From Saccharopolyspora gloriosae (GTDB lineage: Bacteria; Actinomycetota; Actinomycetes; Mycobacteriales; Pseudonocardiaceae): a stretch of 64,000 nt of DNA. A program made the position numbers and the translations under genes. This document shows positions 1-9,160 of this stretch, in pieces. The notes beneath the pieces are model-generated. The model made no database searches and was not told where the DNA came from. It saw only the letters and a list, made by a program, of their open reading frames with translations. Positions within the stretch are counted from its first letter, which is position 1, and every line of letters begins with the position of its first letter. The stretch lies in the NCBI RefSeq assembly GCF_022828475.1, contig NZ_CP059557.1, forward strand, positions 6,743,470-6,807,469. Direction: 5' to 3'.

Positions 1-260
1 ACCGAGATCGGTCCCGCCTTGCCGGTGGCGTCCTCGCCGACGGCGGTGACCACCCCGGCGAGCTCGTTGCCCACCGGCAGCGGCAACTTGTCCGGGTCCG
101 AGCCGAACGCACCGCTGTAGAGCTTGAAGTCGATCGGATTCACCCCGATCGCGCGAACGTCGACGGTGATCCGGCCCGCGGCGGGCTCGGAAACCTCGGT
201 GTCGACGACGGACAGCACTTCCGGGCCACCGAACGCGGTGGCGACGACCTGTTCAGCCAT
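1..260 (-). CDS. MDR-family zinc-less alcohol dehydrogenase / quinone oxidoreductase (N-terminal part)
   Basis: Only the first 86 or so codons are in the window; the rest lies to the left. The reverse strand reads MAEQVVATAFGGPEVLSVV followed by a GroES-like fold with IGVNPIDFKLYSG and LPVGNELAGVV. These are typical of medium-chain NADPH-dependent quinone oxidoreductases (qor type), which reduce quinones or enones in the cytoplasm. The ATG at 258-260 begins the family's usual N-terminus. It is divergent from the DUF6802 gene at 396, so 261-395 should carry both promoters. The substrate cannot be told from the fragment. Confidence 0.8.
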   Translation of the reverse strand, partial: MAEQVVATAFGGPEVLSVVDTEVSEPAAGRITVDVRAIGVNPIDFKLYSGAFGSDPDKLPLPVGNELAGVVTAVGEDATGKAGPIS

Positions 261-395
261 ATCGGTGCGAACGCCCGCGGGCACGGGGATGATTCCCGCC
301 CGTTTCACCCGAGTCGGTACCGGAGCGGAACCGGGCGGCCCTACGCTGCGTCGTAACGCTGAGCCGCGGGAAACGGCCGGAAGTGGGGTCGACAG

Positions 396-1115
396 ATGTA
401 CATCGAGGAGACCGGCGCGGGAGACGGCGACATCAAGGTCACCGTCGAGGGCGCGGAGTACACCGCCGAGGCGAACTACGACCTCGACGGCGACGGCGTG
501 GACGACACGGTCACGATCCTGACCGACGACGGCCACGTGTCCTACGCCGACGAGGACGCCGACGGGCTGGCCGACGTCATGCGCACGGTCGATTCCCGAG
601 GTGAGGTCGTCGGCCAGGCCCGCTACGACGCGGCCGGGGGCGACTGGGTCGCCGAGCAGCCGCAGCAGCACCCGGGCGAGGGCGACCCGCGCAGGCAGGG
701 CGGCGCGTCGATGGTGATCGACGCCCCTGGCGGCGAGCAGCAGATCGGCCCCGCCACCGAGGACACCGACAACGACGGCCGAGCCGACACCGCCGTGGTG
801 ACGACCGAGAACGCGACGTTGCTGGCCACCGACGTGGACGGGGACGGCTCGGCGGATCAGCTGGTGGAGATCGGCAACACCGGCGAGGTCACCATCACCC
901 ACCACACCGGCGCCGGTCAGTGGACGGTCGTCGAGCAGGGTCGGCTCGACCAGCAGGGGCAGTACACCCCCGCCCCGCATCCGGTCGCCGGCGCGACGGA
1001 CGACGCGACCTGGACCTTCGACGACCCGGAGCCGCCGCCGCAGGAGCCGCGGCCGCAGCAGGTCTCGCAGCACCCGCAGGACGTGTGCTCCGATTCGGAC
1101 GCCGCCTGGAGCTGA
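396..1115 (+). CDS. DUF6802-like protein with D-rich calcium-type repeats
   Basis: A 239-residue protein with no signal peptide or membrane segment. Residues 1-60 contain acidic repeats (YDLDGDGVDDTV, YADEDADGLADV) and residues 115-160 contain DTDNDGRADTAVV and DVDGDGSADQLVE. These resemble thrombospondin type 3 or EF-hand loops with alternating D/N/G ligands. The overall layout matches actinobacterial proteins filed under DUF6802, whose role is unknown; calcium binding is inferred from the loops only. The tail is rich in proline and glutamine and ends near a single Cys. It starts at an ATG with a purine-rich GGAAGTGGGG upstream and stands alone. Confidence 0.75.
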   Translation: MYIEETGAGDGDIKVTVEGAEYTAEANYDLDGDGVDDTVTILTDDGHVSYADEDADGLADVMRTVDSRGEVVGQARYDAAGGDWVAEQPQQHPGEGDPRRQGGASMVIDAPGGEQQIGPATEDTDNDGRADTAVVTTENATLLATDVDGDGSADQLVEIGNTGEVTITHHTGAGQWTVVEQGRLDQQGQYTPAPHPVAGATDDATWTFDDPEPPPQEPRPQQVSQHPQDVCSDSDAAWS

Positions 1116-1528
1116 TCGGCCGAATTCGCCCTATCCGGTGCAATTCGGGTGCCTTTCCGCGCCCGCACGCCGCCCGTCGACGGCCCGCACCGGAGGGCGA
1201 GCGGCCATTCGATGGTCGTTGACGCGTTACCTCTCGTTCGCGGCAGTGTCCGCTTCGCCGGAAATCCTTGGTCATCCAGGCGTCCCGGCGCGCGAATTTT
1301 CGTCTAGACCTCTGCATCGGCGGGGTACTGAATCGATCCCCTTATCGTTCCTGTGAGAGAACCGACACAGCTGATCTCCATTGCGAGCGCCCGGCACCGT
1401 TAACCTCGGTGCATCCCTTTCCATTCCGCCCGTTCTGCGGGTGGGGCGGAGCATTCTCTGAACACGCCGGCGGCACCGCCGTCGGACAGGATTCCGGGCT
1501 GTGGCGCCCAGTCAGGAGACACGAAGCG
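1116..1528. promoter_or_regulatory. Leader and promoter region of pckG
   Basis: About 410 bases without a convincing gene. The open frame of pckG runs back to 1268, but the codons before 1529 have no family similarity. The interval is less GC-rich than its neighbours around 1220-1420, as expected for a promoter. I could not assign a specific -10/-35 pair or operator. Confidence 0.4.
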
Positions 1529-3349
1529 ATGACCGCCTTGACCATCCCCGGTCTCGACCAGGCACCGACCCGGCACGCACGCCTGCTGTCGTGGGTGCGC
1601 GAGGTCGCCGAGCTGACCACGCCCGATCAGGTGGTGTGGTGTGACGGCTCCCAGCAGGAGTGGACACGGCTGACCGACGAGCTGGTCGAAGCGGGCACCT
1701 TCACCCGGCTGGAGAAGAAGCCGAACTCGTTCTGGGCCGCATCCGACCCGAGCGACGTCGCGCGCGTCGAGGAGCGGACCTACATCTGCTCGCAGGAGCG
1801 CAAGGACGCGGGCGTGACCAACAACTGGATGCAGCCCGACGAGATGAAAGCGATCATGACCGAGCTCTACCGGGGCTCGATGCGCGGTCGCACCATGTAC
1901 GTCATCCCGTTCTGCATGGGTCCGCTCGACGCCGAGCAGCCGAAGCTGGGCGTAGAGATCACCGACAGCGCCTACGTGGTGACCTCGATGCACATCATGA
2001 CGCGGATGGGCGCCAAGGTCCTGGACAAGCTCGGCGACGACGGTGAGTTCGTACCCGCGCTGCACTCCGTGGGCGCCCCGCTGGAGCCGGGTCAGCAGGA
2101 CGTGCCGTGGCCGTGCAACGACACGAAGTACATCACCCACTTCCCCGAGGAGCGGATGATCTGGAGCTTCGGCTCCGGCTACGGCGGCAACGCGCTGCTG
2201 GGCAAGAAGTGCTACTCGCTGCGCATCGCCTCCGCCATGGGCCGCGACGAGGGCTGGCTCGCCGAGCACATGCTGATCCTCAAGCTCACCTCGCCGGAGA
2301 ACAAGGTCCACTACGTGGCCGCCGCGTTCCCGTCGTCGTGCGGCAAGACGAACCTGGCGATGCTGCAGCCGACCATCCCCGGTTGGAAGGCCGAGACGCT
2401 CGGCGACGACATCGCCTGGATGCGCTTCGGCGAGGACGGCCGGCTCTACGCGGTGAACCCGGAGGCCGGGTTCTTCGGCGTCGCCCCCGGCACGGACGAG
2501 AACACCAACCCGAACGCGATGCGCACCATCGAGCAGGGCAACACGCTGTTCACCAACGTGGCCCTCACCGATGACAAGGACATCTGGTGGGAGGGCATGG
2601 GCGAGGCCCCCGCGCACCTGACGGACTGGAAGCAGCGGGACTGGACGCCGGACTCCGCCGAGAAGGCCGCGCACCCGAACTCCCGGTACTGCACGCCGAT
2701 GTCGCAGTGCCCGATCCTGGCCGACGAGTGGGACGACCCGCAGGGCGTGCCGATCTCGGCGATCCTGTTCGGCGGCCGCCGCAAGACGACGGTTCCGCTG
2801 GTCAACGAGTCGTTCGACTGGCAGCACGGCGTGTTCATGGGCACCACGATGTCCTCGGAGACCACCGCGGCCGCCACCGGCCAGGTCGGCGTGGTCCGCC
2901 GCGACCCGATGGCGATGTTGCCGTTCATCGGCTACAACGTCGGCGACTACTTCCAGCACTGGGTGAACATGGGCAAGTCGGCGGACGCGTCGAAGCTGCC
3001 CCGGATCTTCTACGTGAACTGGTTCCGCCGCGACGAGTCCGGCAAGAAGATCGTGTGGCCGGGCTTCGGGGAGAACTCCCGCGTGCTGAAGTGGATCGTC
3101 GAGCGGATCGAGGGCAACGCCGCCGCCGAGGACACCCCCATCGGCCGGGTGCCCTCCGCCGACCAGATCGACCTGTCCGGCCTGGACACCTCGCGCGACG
3201 ACGTCGACATCGCCCTGAACGTGGACGTCGACGAGTGGAAGGCCGAGATCCCGCTGATCGAGGAGTGGTTCGCGACCATCGGCGACGACCTGCCGAGCTC
3301 CATCCAGGACGAGTTCGACGCGCTCAAGCAGCGCCTCGGTGTCTCCTGA
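1529..3349 (+). CDS. pckG: Phosphoenolpyruvate carboxykinase (GTP)
   Basis: Converts oxaloacetate and GTP to phosphoenolpyruvate, CO2 and GDP, linking the TCA cycle to gluconeogenesis or running anaplerotically in reverse. The 606-residue length is typical of the GTP-dependent family. Visible motifs are [16 protein letters not shown] near residues 211-226 (PEP/oxaloacetate binding), the P-loop with the reactive cysteine FPSSCGKTN near 267-275, and the guanine-site segment [11 protein letters not shown] near 508. The ATG at 1529 was chosen because AGGAG lies at 1514-1518 and [13 protein letters not shown] is the family N-terminus; an upstream in-frame start would add 87 unrelated residues. It is monocistronic, closed by a strong terminator at 3371. 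Confidence 0.97.
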   Translation: MTALTIPGLDQAPTRHARLLSWVREVAELTTPDQVVWCDGSQQEWTRLTDELVEAGTFTRLEKKPNSFWAASDPSDVARVEERTYICSQERKDAGVTNNWMQPDEMKAIMTELYRGSMRGRTMYVIPFCMGPLDAEQPKLGVEITDSAYVVTSMHIMTRMGAKVLDKLGDDGEFVPALHSVGAPLEPGQQDVPWPCNDTKYITHFPEERMIWSFGSGYGGNALLGKKCYSLRIASAMGRDEGWLAEHMLILKLTSPENKVHYVAAAFPSSCGKTNLAMLQPTIPGWKAETLGDDIAWMRFGEDGRLYAVNPEAGFFGVAPGTDENTNPNAMRTIEQGNTLFTNVALTDDKDIWWEGMGEAPAHLTDWKQRDWTPDSAEKAAHPNSRYCTPMSQCPILADEWDDPQGVPISAILFGGRRKTTVPLVNESFDWQHGVFMGTTMSSETTAAATGQVGVVRRDPMAMLPFIGYNVGDYFQHWVNMGKSADASKLPRIFYVNWFRRDESGKKIVWPGFGENSRVLKWIVERIEGNAAAEDTPIGRVPSADQIDLSGLDTSRDDVDIALNVDVDEWKAEIPLIEEWFATIGDDLPSSIQDEFDALKQRLGVS

Positions 3350-3370
3350 CGCAGCACCGCACTTGAGAAG

Positions 3371-3403
3371 GGCCGCCGCGGAACTCCCGTGGGCGGCCTT
3401 TTT
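3371..3403 (+). terminator. Rho-independent terminator of pckG
   Basis: GGCCGCC (3371-3377) pairs with GGCGGCC (3392-3398) and is followed by TTTTT at 3399-3403. It lies between the convergent pckG and phosphatase genes; on the other strand the U-tract is absent. Confidence 0.85.
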
Positions 3404-3413
3404 CGTGCGCGAA

Positions 3414-4133
3414 TCAGGCCACCGGTTCCAGCAGGCGGTCGCGGGCGGCGGTGAGGTCGTCCGCGGTGAGGCCCGCGTCGAGCAGGTAGGCGTTGATGTC
3501 GATCTCGGTGGCGGCTCGCATTGCGTTCTCGGTGGAGCTGCCCAGGTCGGCCAGCGCCGCCTCGATGATCGGTTCCTGGTCGTCGGCGCCCAGCTTCGCC
3601 CACAGCGGTCGCAGGCGTTCGTGGCTGAGCAGGTGGTCGGCGAGGATCTCCGCCGGTCCTACGCCTGCGATGAGCAGCAACAGCAGCACTGCGATCCCCG
3701 TGCGGTCCCGGCCCGCGTGGCAGTGCACCAGCACGCCCCCTTCGGGCGCGCGGGCGAAGGTCCGCACGAGCTCGACGGCGCGCTGCGGGTGGCGGTCGAG
3801 GAACGGGCGGTAGTACAGCGGCGTGCCGTGCAGGCCGCGGCCCCAGTACGCCCAGAACTCGGTGTCCTCCGTCGGGTCCATCCGGATGTTCTTCGTGGTG
3901 AGCTCCGGTGGGCGGGGCGCGAGGTCCGGGCGGGTGTCCTCGCCGGTGAGGTCGATGATCGTGCGGATTCCGTGGGCGTGCACCTGAGCCCAGCCCGTCT
4001 CGGTCAGGTATTCCGGAGTCGCCGAGCGCACCAGTGCGCCGCGCCTGATCGTCCGTCCGTCGACAGTGGTCGTCGCGCCGAGGTCGCGGACGTTGAACGC
4101 GCCGTCCCACGGCAGATCTCGATTCGCGGTCAT
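3414..4133 (-). CDS. Tyrosine/dual-specificity protein phosphatase
   Basis: A 239-residue cytoplasmic enzyme with the phosphatase signature HCHAGRDRTG near residues 138-147 (nucleophilic Cys, P-loop Arg). The N-terminal FNVRDLGATTTVDGRTIRRG is the classic start of the Y_phosphatase3 family, related to mycobacterial PtpB, so it may hydrolyse phosphotyrosine or phosphoinositides. The general acid aspartate is probably in the RMDPTEDTE region, which I infer only. AGGA precedes the ATG closely. It is convergent with pckG and divergent from the small gene at 4285. No partner kinase is visible nearby. Confidence 0.9.
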   Translation of the reverse strand: MTANRDLPWDGAFNVRDLGATTTVDGRTIRRGALVRSATPEYLTETGWAQVHAHGIRTIIDLTGEDTRPDLAPRPPELTTKNIRMDPTEDTEFWAYWGRGLHGTPLYYRPFLDRHPQRAVELVRTFARAPEGGVLVHCHAGRDRTGIAVLLLLLIAGVGPAEILADHLLSHERLRPLWAKLGADDQEPIIEAALADLGSSTENAMRAATEIDINAYLLDAGLTADDLTAARDRLLEPVA

Positions 4134-4284
4134 GTTCCTCGGACGTCCATCGGCAGGTCGGGGTTGGCGGCCATTCGCGCGTTTCCCGGCGAATCCCCGA
4201 AAATTCGGCGACAGAACGGAACCCGGCGGGCACGCTGAGCGTCTTACGGGAACAACGGATCACAAGAAGAAGAGGAGGTGTGTC

Positions 4285-4446
4285 ATGGCAGGTGCGGCGC
4301 TACTGGTGCTGGCGGTATTCGCGATCGTGGCGGTTCTGCTCGCACCGGACCGAGAGGACGACGAACCGAGCGTGAAGATTCCCGCCCCCCGCGCGGAAGA
4401 TCAGAACGATCTCCCGGTCGCGGCGAACGAAAAGGAACATGCCTGA
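4285..4446 (+). CDS. Small single-pass membrane protein
   Basis: Encodes 53 residues: a hydrophobic segment (LLVLAVFAIVAVLLAP, residues 6-21) followed by a highly charged tail. It is preceded by a strong ribosome-binding site AGGAGG at 4273-4278, ten bases before the ATG, which argues for real translation. It would sit with its N-terminus anchored in the membrane and an acidic C-terminus. I do not recognise the family. It is followed by a strong hairpin and is convergent with the sugar ABC operon. Confidence 0.55.
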   Translation: MAGAALLVLAVFAIVAVLLAPDREDDEPSVKIPAPRAEDQNDLPVAANEKEHA

Positions 4447-4481
4447 TGAACGACGCTCCGAGAAGCTTGGGGGCAGCGGGA

Positions 4482-4522
4482 GAACGAGCGGCGAGTGGAG
4501 ATCATTCCCTCGCCGCTCGTTC
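4482..4522. terminator. Hairpin between convergent genes
   Basis: GAACGAGCGGCGAG (4482-4495) pairs perfectly with CTCGCCGCTCGTTC (4509-4522), with a 13-base loop. No U-tract follows on either strand, so it would be a U-less terminator serving the small gene (+) and the ABC operon (-). Confidence 0.6.
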
Positions 4523-4559
4523 CATTCCGCTCCCGCACTTCGTCAGGTGACCGATCAGG

Positions 4560-5378
4560 TCATTTGATCGCCCCCGTGAGTGTGAAAGCGCCACCGAGGG
4601 ACCGCGAGACCATCAGGTACAGCGCGATCACCGGCGCCGTGTAGAGGATCGAATAGGCCGCGAGCTGCCCGTAAGCGATCAAGCCGCCCTGGCCGAAGAA
4701 CGCGAACACCCCCACCGCGGCCGGTTGTTTCGCCGGATCCAGCAGCAGCACGAACGGCACGAAGAAGTTGCCCCAGGCGTTGATGAACGTGAAGATCCCG
4801 ACGACGCTCAGTCCGGGCACGATCAGCGGCAGCACCACCGAACGCAGCGCTTGCAGCGCCGAGGCCCCGTCCACCCAGGCCGCCTCCTCCAGGCTGATCG
4901 GCACGCCGTCCATGAAGTTCTTCGTCATCCAGATCGCCACCGGCAACGAGGTCGCGGCCAGGAACAACGTGGTGCCCAGCATCGAATCGACCAGGTCGAA
5001 CCGCACGAACATGCTGTAGACCGGCACCATCACGGCCGTGATCGGCAGGCCGGTCGCGAACAGCACGGTGTAGAGGAACGGCCGCCGGAACCGCAGCCGA
5101 TAACGCGACAGCGGATAGGCGCACAGCACCGCGGCCAGCACCGAGATCATCGCCGCGCCGCCCGAGAGCAGCAGCCCGTTCCACAGTGGACGGATACTGG
5201 TCTCCCAGTTGAGCACCTGCCCGAAGTTGTCCAGCGTGAACCGGCCCGGCACCGCCGCCGCCAGCGGCGCCTCCGCGTCGAACGCCGCCGTCAACAGCCA
5301 CAGCAGCGGCGCCGCGAACAGCAGCGCGATCCCGCACAGCAATGCTCCGACCAGCTTCGACGAGGCCCGGCGGCTCAT
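4560..5378 (-). CDS. Carbohydrate ABC transporter permease (MalG type)
   Basis: A 272-residue integral membrane subunit with six predicted segments. The EAA loop VPISLEEAAWVDGA near residues 180-195 contacts the ATPase. It pairs with the MalF-type permease to form the channel for a sugar or oligosaccharide. The ATG overlaps the stop of the upstream permease by four bases (ATGA), so translation is coupled. No ATP-binding subunit is encoded in the operon; in actinomycetes such importers often share a housekeeping MsiK-type ATPase, which I infer here. Confidence 0.92.
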   Translation of the reverse strand: MSRRASSKLVGALLCGIALLFAAPLLWLLTAAFDAEAPLAAAVPGRFTLDNFGQVLNWETSIRPLWNGLLLSGGAAMISVLAAVLCAYPLSRYRLRFRRPFLYTVLFATGLPITAVMVPVYSMFVRFDLVDSMLGTTLFLAATSLPVAIWMTKNFMDGVPISLEEAAWVDGASALQALRSVVLPLIVPGLSVVGIFTFINAWGNFFVPFVLLLDPAKQPAAVGVFAFFGQGGLIAYGQLAAYSILYTAPVIALYLMVSRSLGGAFTLTGAIK

Positions 5379-6274
5379 ACCTCCTCCCGCAGCGTCCGGG
5401 CGTAGATCACGGCGAACAACGCGCCGACCGCCAGCAGCACCAGCGAGATCGTGGCGCCGTAGCCGATCTCGTCCAGCTCGAACGCCTCGTCGTACATCAG
5501 CAGCGGCAGGGTCTGCGTCGCGTCGCCCGGCCCGCCCGCGGTGAGCACGTAGATCAAGGTGAACACCCCCAGCGTCTGCAAGGTCACCAGCATCAGGTTC
5601 GTGAGCACCGAGCGCCGGATCATCGGCAGCGTGACGTGCCAGAACCGGCGCAGCGCGCCCGCGCCGTCGACCTCGGCGGCCTCCGCCAGCTCCGTCGGCA
5701 CCTCCGAGAGCGCCGCCTGGTAGACCAGCATCGAGAAAGCCGTGCCACGCCACACGTTCCCCAAGATCACCGCCAGCAACGGCGCGCTGTAGAGCCACTC
5801 CTGCTCCATCCCCAGCCCGCCGAGCAGCGCGTTCAGCGTGCCCTCCGGGTTGAGGAACGCGTACAGCGCGAACGCCGCCACCAGTTCCGGCAGCACCCAC
5901 GCCGACACCACGGCGACGCCGACGGTGTTGCGCAGCAGGCGATTCCGATTCCGGCTGAGCACCGCGATCAGCAGCCCCAGCCCGTTCTGCCCGATCACGG
6001 CCGAACCGACCGTGAACACCACGGTCACCCACGCCGAGTGCCACAACGCCGGATCGGCGAACAAGCGGCGGAAGTTCTCCAGCCCGACGAACTCCGGCGA
6101 CGTCGCCGCCGCCCCGGTCAGCGCCGCGTTGGTGAACGAGACGTAGACGCTCCACAGGATCGGGCCTGCCACGAACAGGCCGAGCAGCAGCACCGCGGGC
6201 GCCATCGGCAGCAGCCGGCGCGACACCGCCGCACTGCGCCGGGAGATGTCGGGCCGAGGCACCGCGGCGGTCAT
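5375..6274 (-). CDS. Carbohydrate ABC transporter permease (MalF type)
   Basis: A 299-residue permease with six membrane segments and the EAA loop VPTELAEAAEVDGAGA near residues 200-215. It is the second gene of a binding protein-permease-permease operon, with its ATG overlapping the binding-protein stop (TGATG) and its own stop overlapping the next ATG. It forms the heterodimeric pore with the downstream subunit. The cargo is probably a sugar because the partner protein belongs to the SBP family 1 and a ROK regulator is divergent. Confidence 0.92.
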   Translation of the reverse strand: MTAAVPRPDISRRSAAVSRRLLPMAPAVLLLGLFVAGPILWSVYVSFTNAALTGAAATSPEFVGLENFRRLFADPALWHSAWVTVVFTVGSAVIGQNGLGLLIAVLSRNRNRLLRNTVGVAVVSAWVLPELVAAFALYAFLNPEGTLNALLGGLGMEQEWLYSAPLLAVILGNVWRGTAFSMLVYQAALSEVPTELAEAAEVDGAGALRRFWHVTLPMIRRSVLTNLMLVTLQTLGVFTLIYVLTAGGPGDATQTLPLLMYDEAFELDEIGYGATISLVLLAVGALFAVIYARTLREEV

Positions 6275-7593
6275 CAGCCGCCCCGAGTGTTGGCCGGTTC
6301 GACGATGCGCCGCACCTGCTCGGCCCACCGCTGCGAGACCTCCGTCGGTTCGCCGCCGCCGACGACGTCCAGCACGGACTGCTGGATCTCCTCGGACACC
6401 TTCGGATACTCCGGCAGCGTGGGCCGGTAGTGCGTGTTCTCCAGCAGTCCCAGCCAGAATCCGGCCAGCGGGTTCGCTTCGGCGATGCGCGGGTCGACCG
6501 CCGAGTCCTCCCGCGAAGGGAGATTTCCGGAGGACAGCGCGTATTCGGTGATGTTGTCCCGGTTCAGCGCGAGCTTGACGAACTCGAACGCGTCGTCCTG
6601 CTTCGTCCCGGAGGAGCTCAGCGCCAGCGTCCAACCGCCGGACATCGACACGGTGCCGCCGCCGTCGCGGGCGGGCATCGGAGCCGCCGCCATCGTCGAC
6701 GCCCAGTCCCGCCAGCCCGCGGCTTCCCATTGTCCGGCGGCGAAACTGCCGTCCAGTCGCATCGCGACCTTGCCCTGCCTGGTCAGGTCGTCGCGGAGCT
6801 TCTTGTCGTACTGGGCGTCGGCGATCTGCGCCTTGCTCTGCGTCAGGCCCTCGTGGACGGCGGTGGACACGAAGCCCAGCGCCTCGGCGAAGCCGCGGTT
6901 CGGCGCGATCCACTTGCCGTCGTGCAGGGTTCCCGTCTCGGTGCCGTAGAGCAGCATCTCGACGGTCTGCATGCTCACCGCCTCGCCCTCCGCCTTGCCC
7001 AGCGGCATGTCGAGTCCGATCACGTCCGGAAATCGCTGCTTGACCTGGCGCGCGGCGTCCAGCACCGCGTTCCAGTCGCGCGGTTTCCAGTCGGCGGGCA
7101 ACCCGGCCTGGGTGAACAGGTCGCGGTTGAACCAGATCCCGCGCGAGTCGGTGTCCAGCGGAACGCCGTAGGTGCGGCCGTCGGCCGCGCGACCGGCCTG
7201 CTTGGTGGTGTCGATGAACCGGTCCCAGTCCGGCCAGTTCGCCAGCCGCTCGTCCAGCGGGGCCAGGTAGCCGGCCTCGACATCGGAGTTGATCGTGAAG
7301 CTGTCCTCGTAGAGCACGTCCGGCGCCGTCGAAGGCGACCGCATCCGCAGTTGCAGCTTGGAGAGGTACTCGCCCTCGGGCGCCACCACCGGGTCGAGCG
7401 CGACCCGCTTGCCCGGATGAGCCTGCTCGTACTGCTGCTTCACCCGCTGCATCAAGGTGTCGACCTGTGTCGTGTTGCCGTAGCGGTGGTAGGTCACGTT
7501 GATCGTGTTCGGATCATCGGCCACTCCGCCGCCGCAGCCCGCCACGGCCAGCAGGGCGGCGGTCAGGACTACGGGTAATCGCCAGCGACGCAT
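6274..7593 (-). CDS. Extracellular sugar-binding lipoprotein of ABC importer
   Basis: A 439-residue lipoprotein: MRRWRLPVVLTAALLAVAGC carries the signal peptide, and the lipobox AVAGC places the modified cysteine at residue 20. The mature part shows family 1 solute-binding features (INVTYHRYGN, VLYEDSF, GVPLDTDSRGIWFN, MSGGWTLAL). It captures a sugar outside the membrane and delivers it to the two permeases. The ATG at 7591-7593 has GGGGAGGA close upstream. Transcription probably starts in the region shared with the divergent ROK gene. The exact sugar is unknown. Confidence 0.93.
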   Translation of the reverse strand: MRRWRLPVVLTAALLAVAGCGGGVADDPNTINVTYHRYGNTTQVDTLMQRVKQQYEQAHPGKRVALDPVVAPEGEYLSKLQLRMRSPSTAPDVLYEDSFTINSDVEAGYLAPLDERLANWPDWDRFIDTTKQAGRAADGRTYGVPLDTDSRGIWFNRDLFTQAGLPADWKPRDWNAVLDAARQVKQRFPDVIGLDMPLGKAEGEAVSMQTVEMLLYGTETGTLHDGKWIAPNRGFAEALGFVSTAVHEGLTQSKAQIADAQYDKKLRDDLTRQGKVAMRLDGSFAAGQWEAAGWRDWASTMAAAPMPARDGGGTVSMSGGWTLALSSSGTKQDDAFEFVKLALNRDNITEYALSSGNLPSREDSAVDPRIAEANPLAGFWLGLLENTHYRPTLPEYPKVSEEIQQSVLDVVGGGEPTEVSQRWAEQVRRIVEPANTRGG

Positions 7594-7704
7594 CGATCCT
7601 CCCCGGTGAGGAACTCGTCTCGGAACCGTCGCGGCCGCCCCGGCGGGGCCGGCCGATCTTCGATGAGCTGCGCGACGCCCTGACCCACTCGGCGCTTGCG
7701 CCCG

Positions 7705-7724
7705 GTGTGAGATCAGGATCACAC
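7705..7724. promoter_or_regulatory. Inverted repeat, candidate operator between sugar operon and ROK gene
   Basis: GTGTGA (7705-7710) is mirrored by TCACAC (7719-7724) with an 8-base spacer. It sits 61 bases upstream of the ROK start and 112 bases upstream of the binding-protein start, which suits an operator for the ROK protein. The half-sites resemble CRP sites, but the spacing is two bases longer. Confidence 0.45.
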
Positions 7725-7784
7725 TGCACCGTAATTCCATTCGATGAAGCAAGTCAACGACACGAGCGCCTCGGGAGCCCCCGC

Positions 7785-8999
7785 ATGAAGCAGGAGTTCT
7801 GGCAGGGCACCAACCTTCCCAGGGTGGGCGGGTTCAACCGCGCCGTCGTGCTCGACGCGATCCGCGCGAACGGCGGCGTCAGCCGCGTAGAACTGGCCCG
7901 CAGAACCGGGCTCACCGCGCAGACCATGTCGAACATCGTGCGGGCGTTGATGGCCGACGGCCTCGTCGCCGAGGACGGGCACGCGCCCTCCACCGGCGGG
8001 AAGCGCCGGGTGATGCTGCGCGTCGTCGCCGACGCCTACCAGTCGGTGGGCCTGCACCTCGACCCGGAACGGATCACCGGCGTGCTGCTGGACCTCGACG
8101 GGAGGGTCAGGTTGCGCAACACCCGGCGGGTCGCCGAGGGCGCCTCACCGGAGGCCGTCGTCGGCGCGCTCACCCGCACCGTCCACCACCTGGTGCGGCG
8201 GTCCGAAGCGGGCGACGGGCGAGTGCTCGGCGTCGGCCTGGCCGTGCCGGGACCGCTGGACGATACCCACCGCCGCGTGTTCAGCCCGCCGAACCTGCCC
8301 GGCTGGGCCGAGGTTCCGCTGGCCGACATGGTGCAGGAGCGGGCCGGGCTGCCGGTGGTCATGGACAACGACGCGACGGCCGCCGCCATCGGAGAGCGCT
8401 GGGCGGGAGGCGTGGAGCGCGCGGGCTCGTTCGTCTACGTCTACCTCGGGTCCGGAGTGGGCGTCGGCGTCGTGCTCGGCGACCAGGTGTACCGGGGGAT
8501 CAGCAACAACGCGGGCGAAATCGGGCACCTGCCCACCGGCACCGGCAAGGAGTGCGCCTGCGGCAAGCGGGGCTGCCTGGAGGCGTACTGCTCGATGCGG
8601 GCCGTCGTCGCCGAGTGGACGGCCGCCGGTGGTGACGGCGCGGGCGCCCCGGTTTCCGATGTGTACCAACGGATCTGCCGGGACGCCGCGCAGGGCGACA
8701 TCGCTGCGGCGCGGCTGCTGCGGCAGGCGGCGAGCAGGCTCGGGCAGACGCTGGCGACGGTGGTCAGCGTGCTCGACGTGGACCGCGTGGTGCTCGGCGG
8801 ACCGGCGCTGCGGCACGCGGGGGAGATCATCCGGGAGCGGGTGCGCAAGGCGCTGCACGCTCAGGTGTGGGCGGCGCGAGTACGTCCCGTCGAAGTGCAC
8901 TCGGCGCTGATCGGTGAGGATGCCGGCGCGGTGGGAGCGGCTTCGCTGGTGCTGGACCACGCCTATTCGCCGCGGCTGGCGACGCTGCTCGGCGGGTGA
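7785..8999 (+). CDS. ROK-family transcriptional regulator
   Basis: A 404-residue protein: an N-terminal winged helix-turn-helix (about residues 18-60, SRVELARRTGLTAQTMSNIV) followed by the sugar-kinase-like ROK fold. The zinc motif ECACGKRGCLEAYC is near residue 258, and the ATPase-like core DNDATAAAIGE is near 194. Such proteins (NagC/XylR class) repress sugar uptake operons until a sugar or sugar phosphate binds. It is divergent from the sugar ABC operon and is its likely regulator. The ATG at 7785 gives the usual start MKQEFWQGTNLPRVG; an upstream in-frame GTG at 7707 is less likely. Confidence 0.93.
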   Translation: MKQEFWQGTNLPRVGGFNRAVVLDAIRANGGVSRVELARRTGLTAQTMSNIVRALMADGLVAEDGHAPSTGGKRRVMLRVVADAYQSVGLHLDPERITGVLLDLDGRVRLRNTRRVAEGASPEAVVGALTRTVHHLVRRSEAGDGRVLGVGLAVPGPLDDTHRRVFSPPNLPGWAEVPLADMVQERAGLPVVMDNDATAAAIGERWAGGVERAGSFVYVYLGSGVGVGVVLGDQVYRGISNNAGEIGHLPTGTGKECACGKRGCLEAYCSMRAVVAEWTAAGGDGAGAPVSDVYQRICRDAAQGDIAAARLLRQAASRLGQTLATVVSVLDVDRVVLGGPALRHAGEIIRERVRKALHAQVWAARVRPVEVHSALIGEDAGAVGAASLVLDHAYSPRLATLLGG

Positions 9000-9066
9000 G
9001 CGCGCCCGGGCGAACCGGATGCCTCGGCCGGGCGGGCGCCACGGCACGGGAACCCGCGACGACGAA

Positions 9067-9103
9067 CGGCCCGTTCGCCGCAGTGGTTCGGGCGAACGGG
9101 CCG
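9067..9103. terminator. Hairpin of the GGCCCGTTCG family at convergent gene ends
   Basis: CGGCCCGTTCGCC (9067-9079) pairs perfectly with GGCGAACGGGCCG (9091-9103). It lies between the converging ROK and SGNH genes. Related hairpins occur at 18916, around 32776 and as a tandem array at 54697-55032. There is no U-tract. Confidence 0.6.
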
Positions 9104-9160
9104 CTCAATCCTGACCCCGTTCCTGGGCACCGGGGCGGGGCCAGGCGTTCTCGTCGCGGG

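Noticed and set aside
1400-2959. 519-codon antisense frame over pckG
   Set aside because: It mirrors the codon structure of pckG and has no motif or ribosome site.
4555-9000. Complete sugar ABC transporter including ATPase
   Set aside because: No Walker-type ATPase is encoded in or next to the operon; only the binding protein and two permeases are present.
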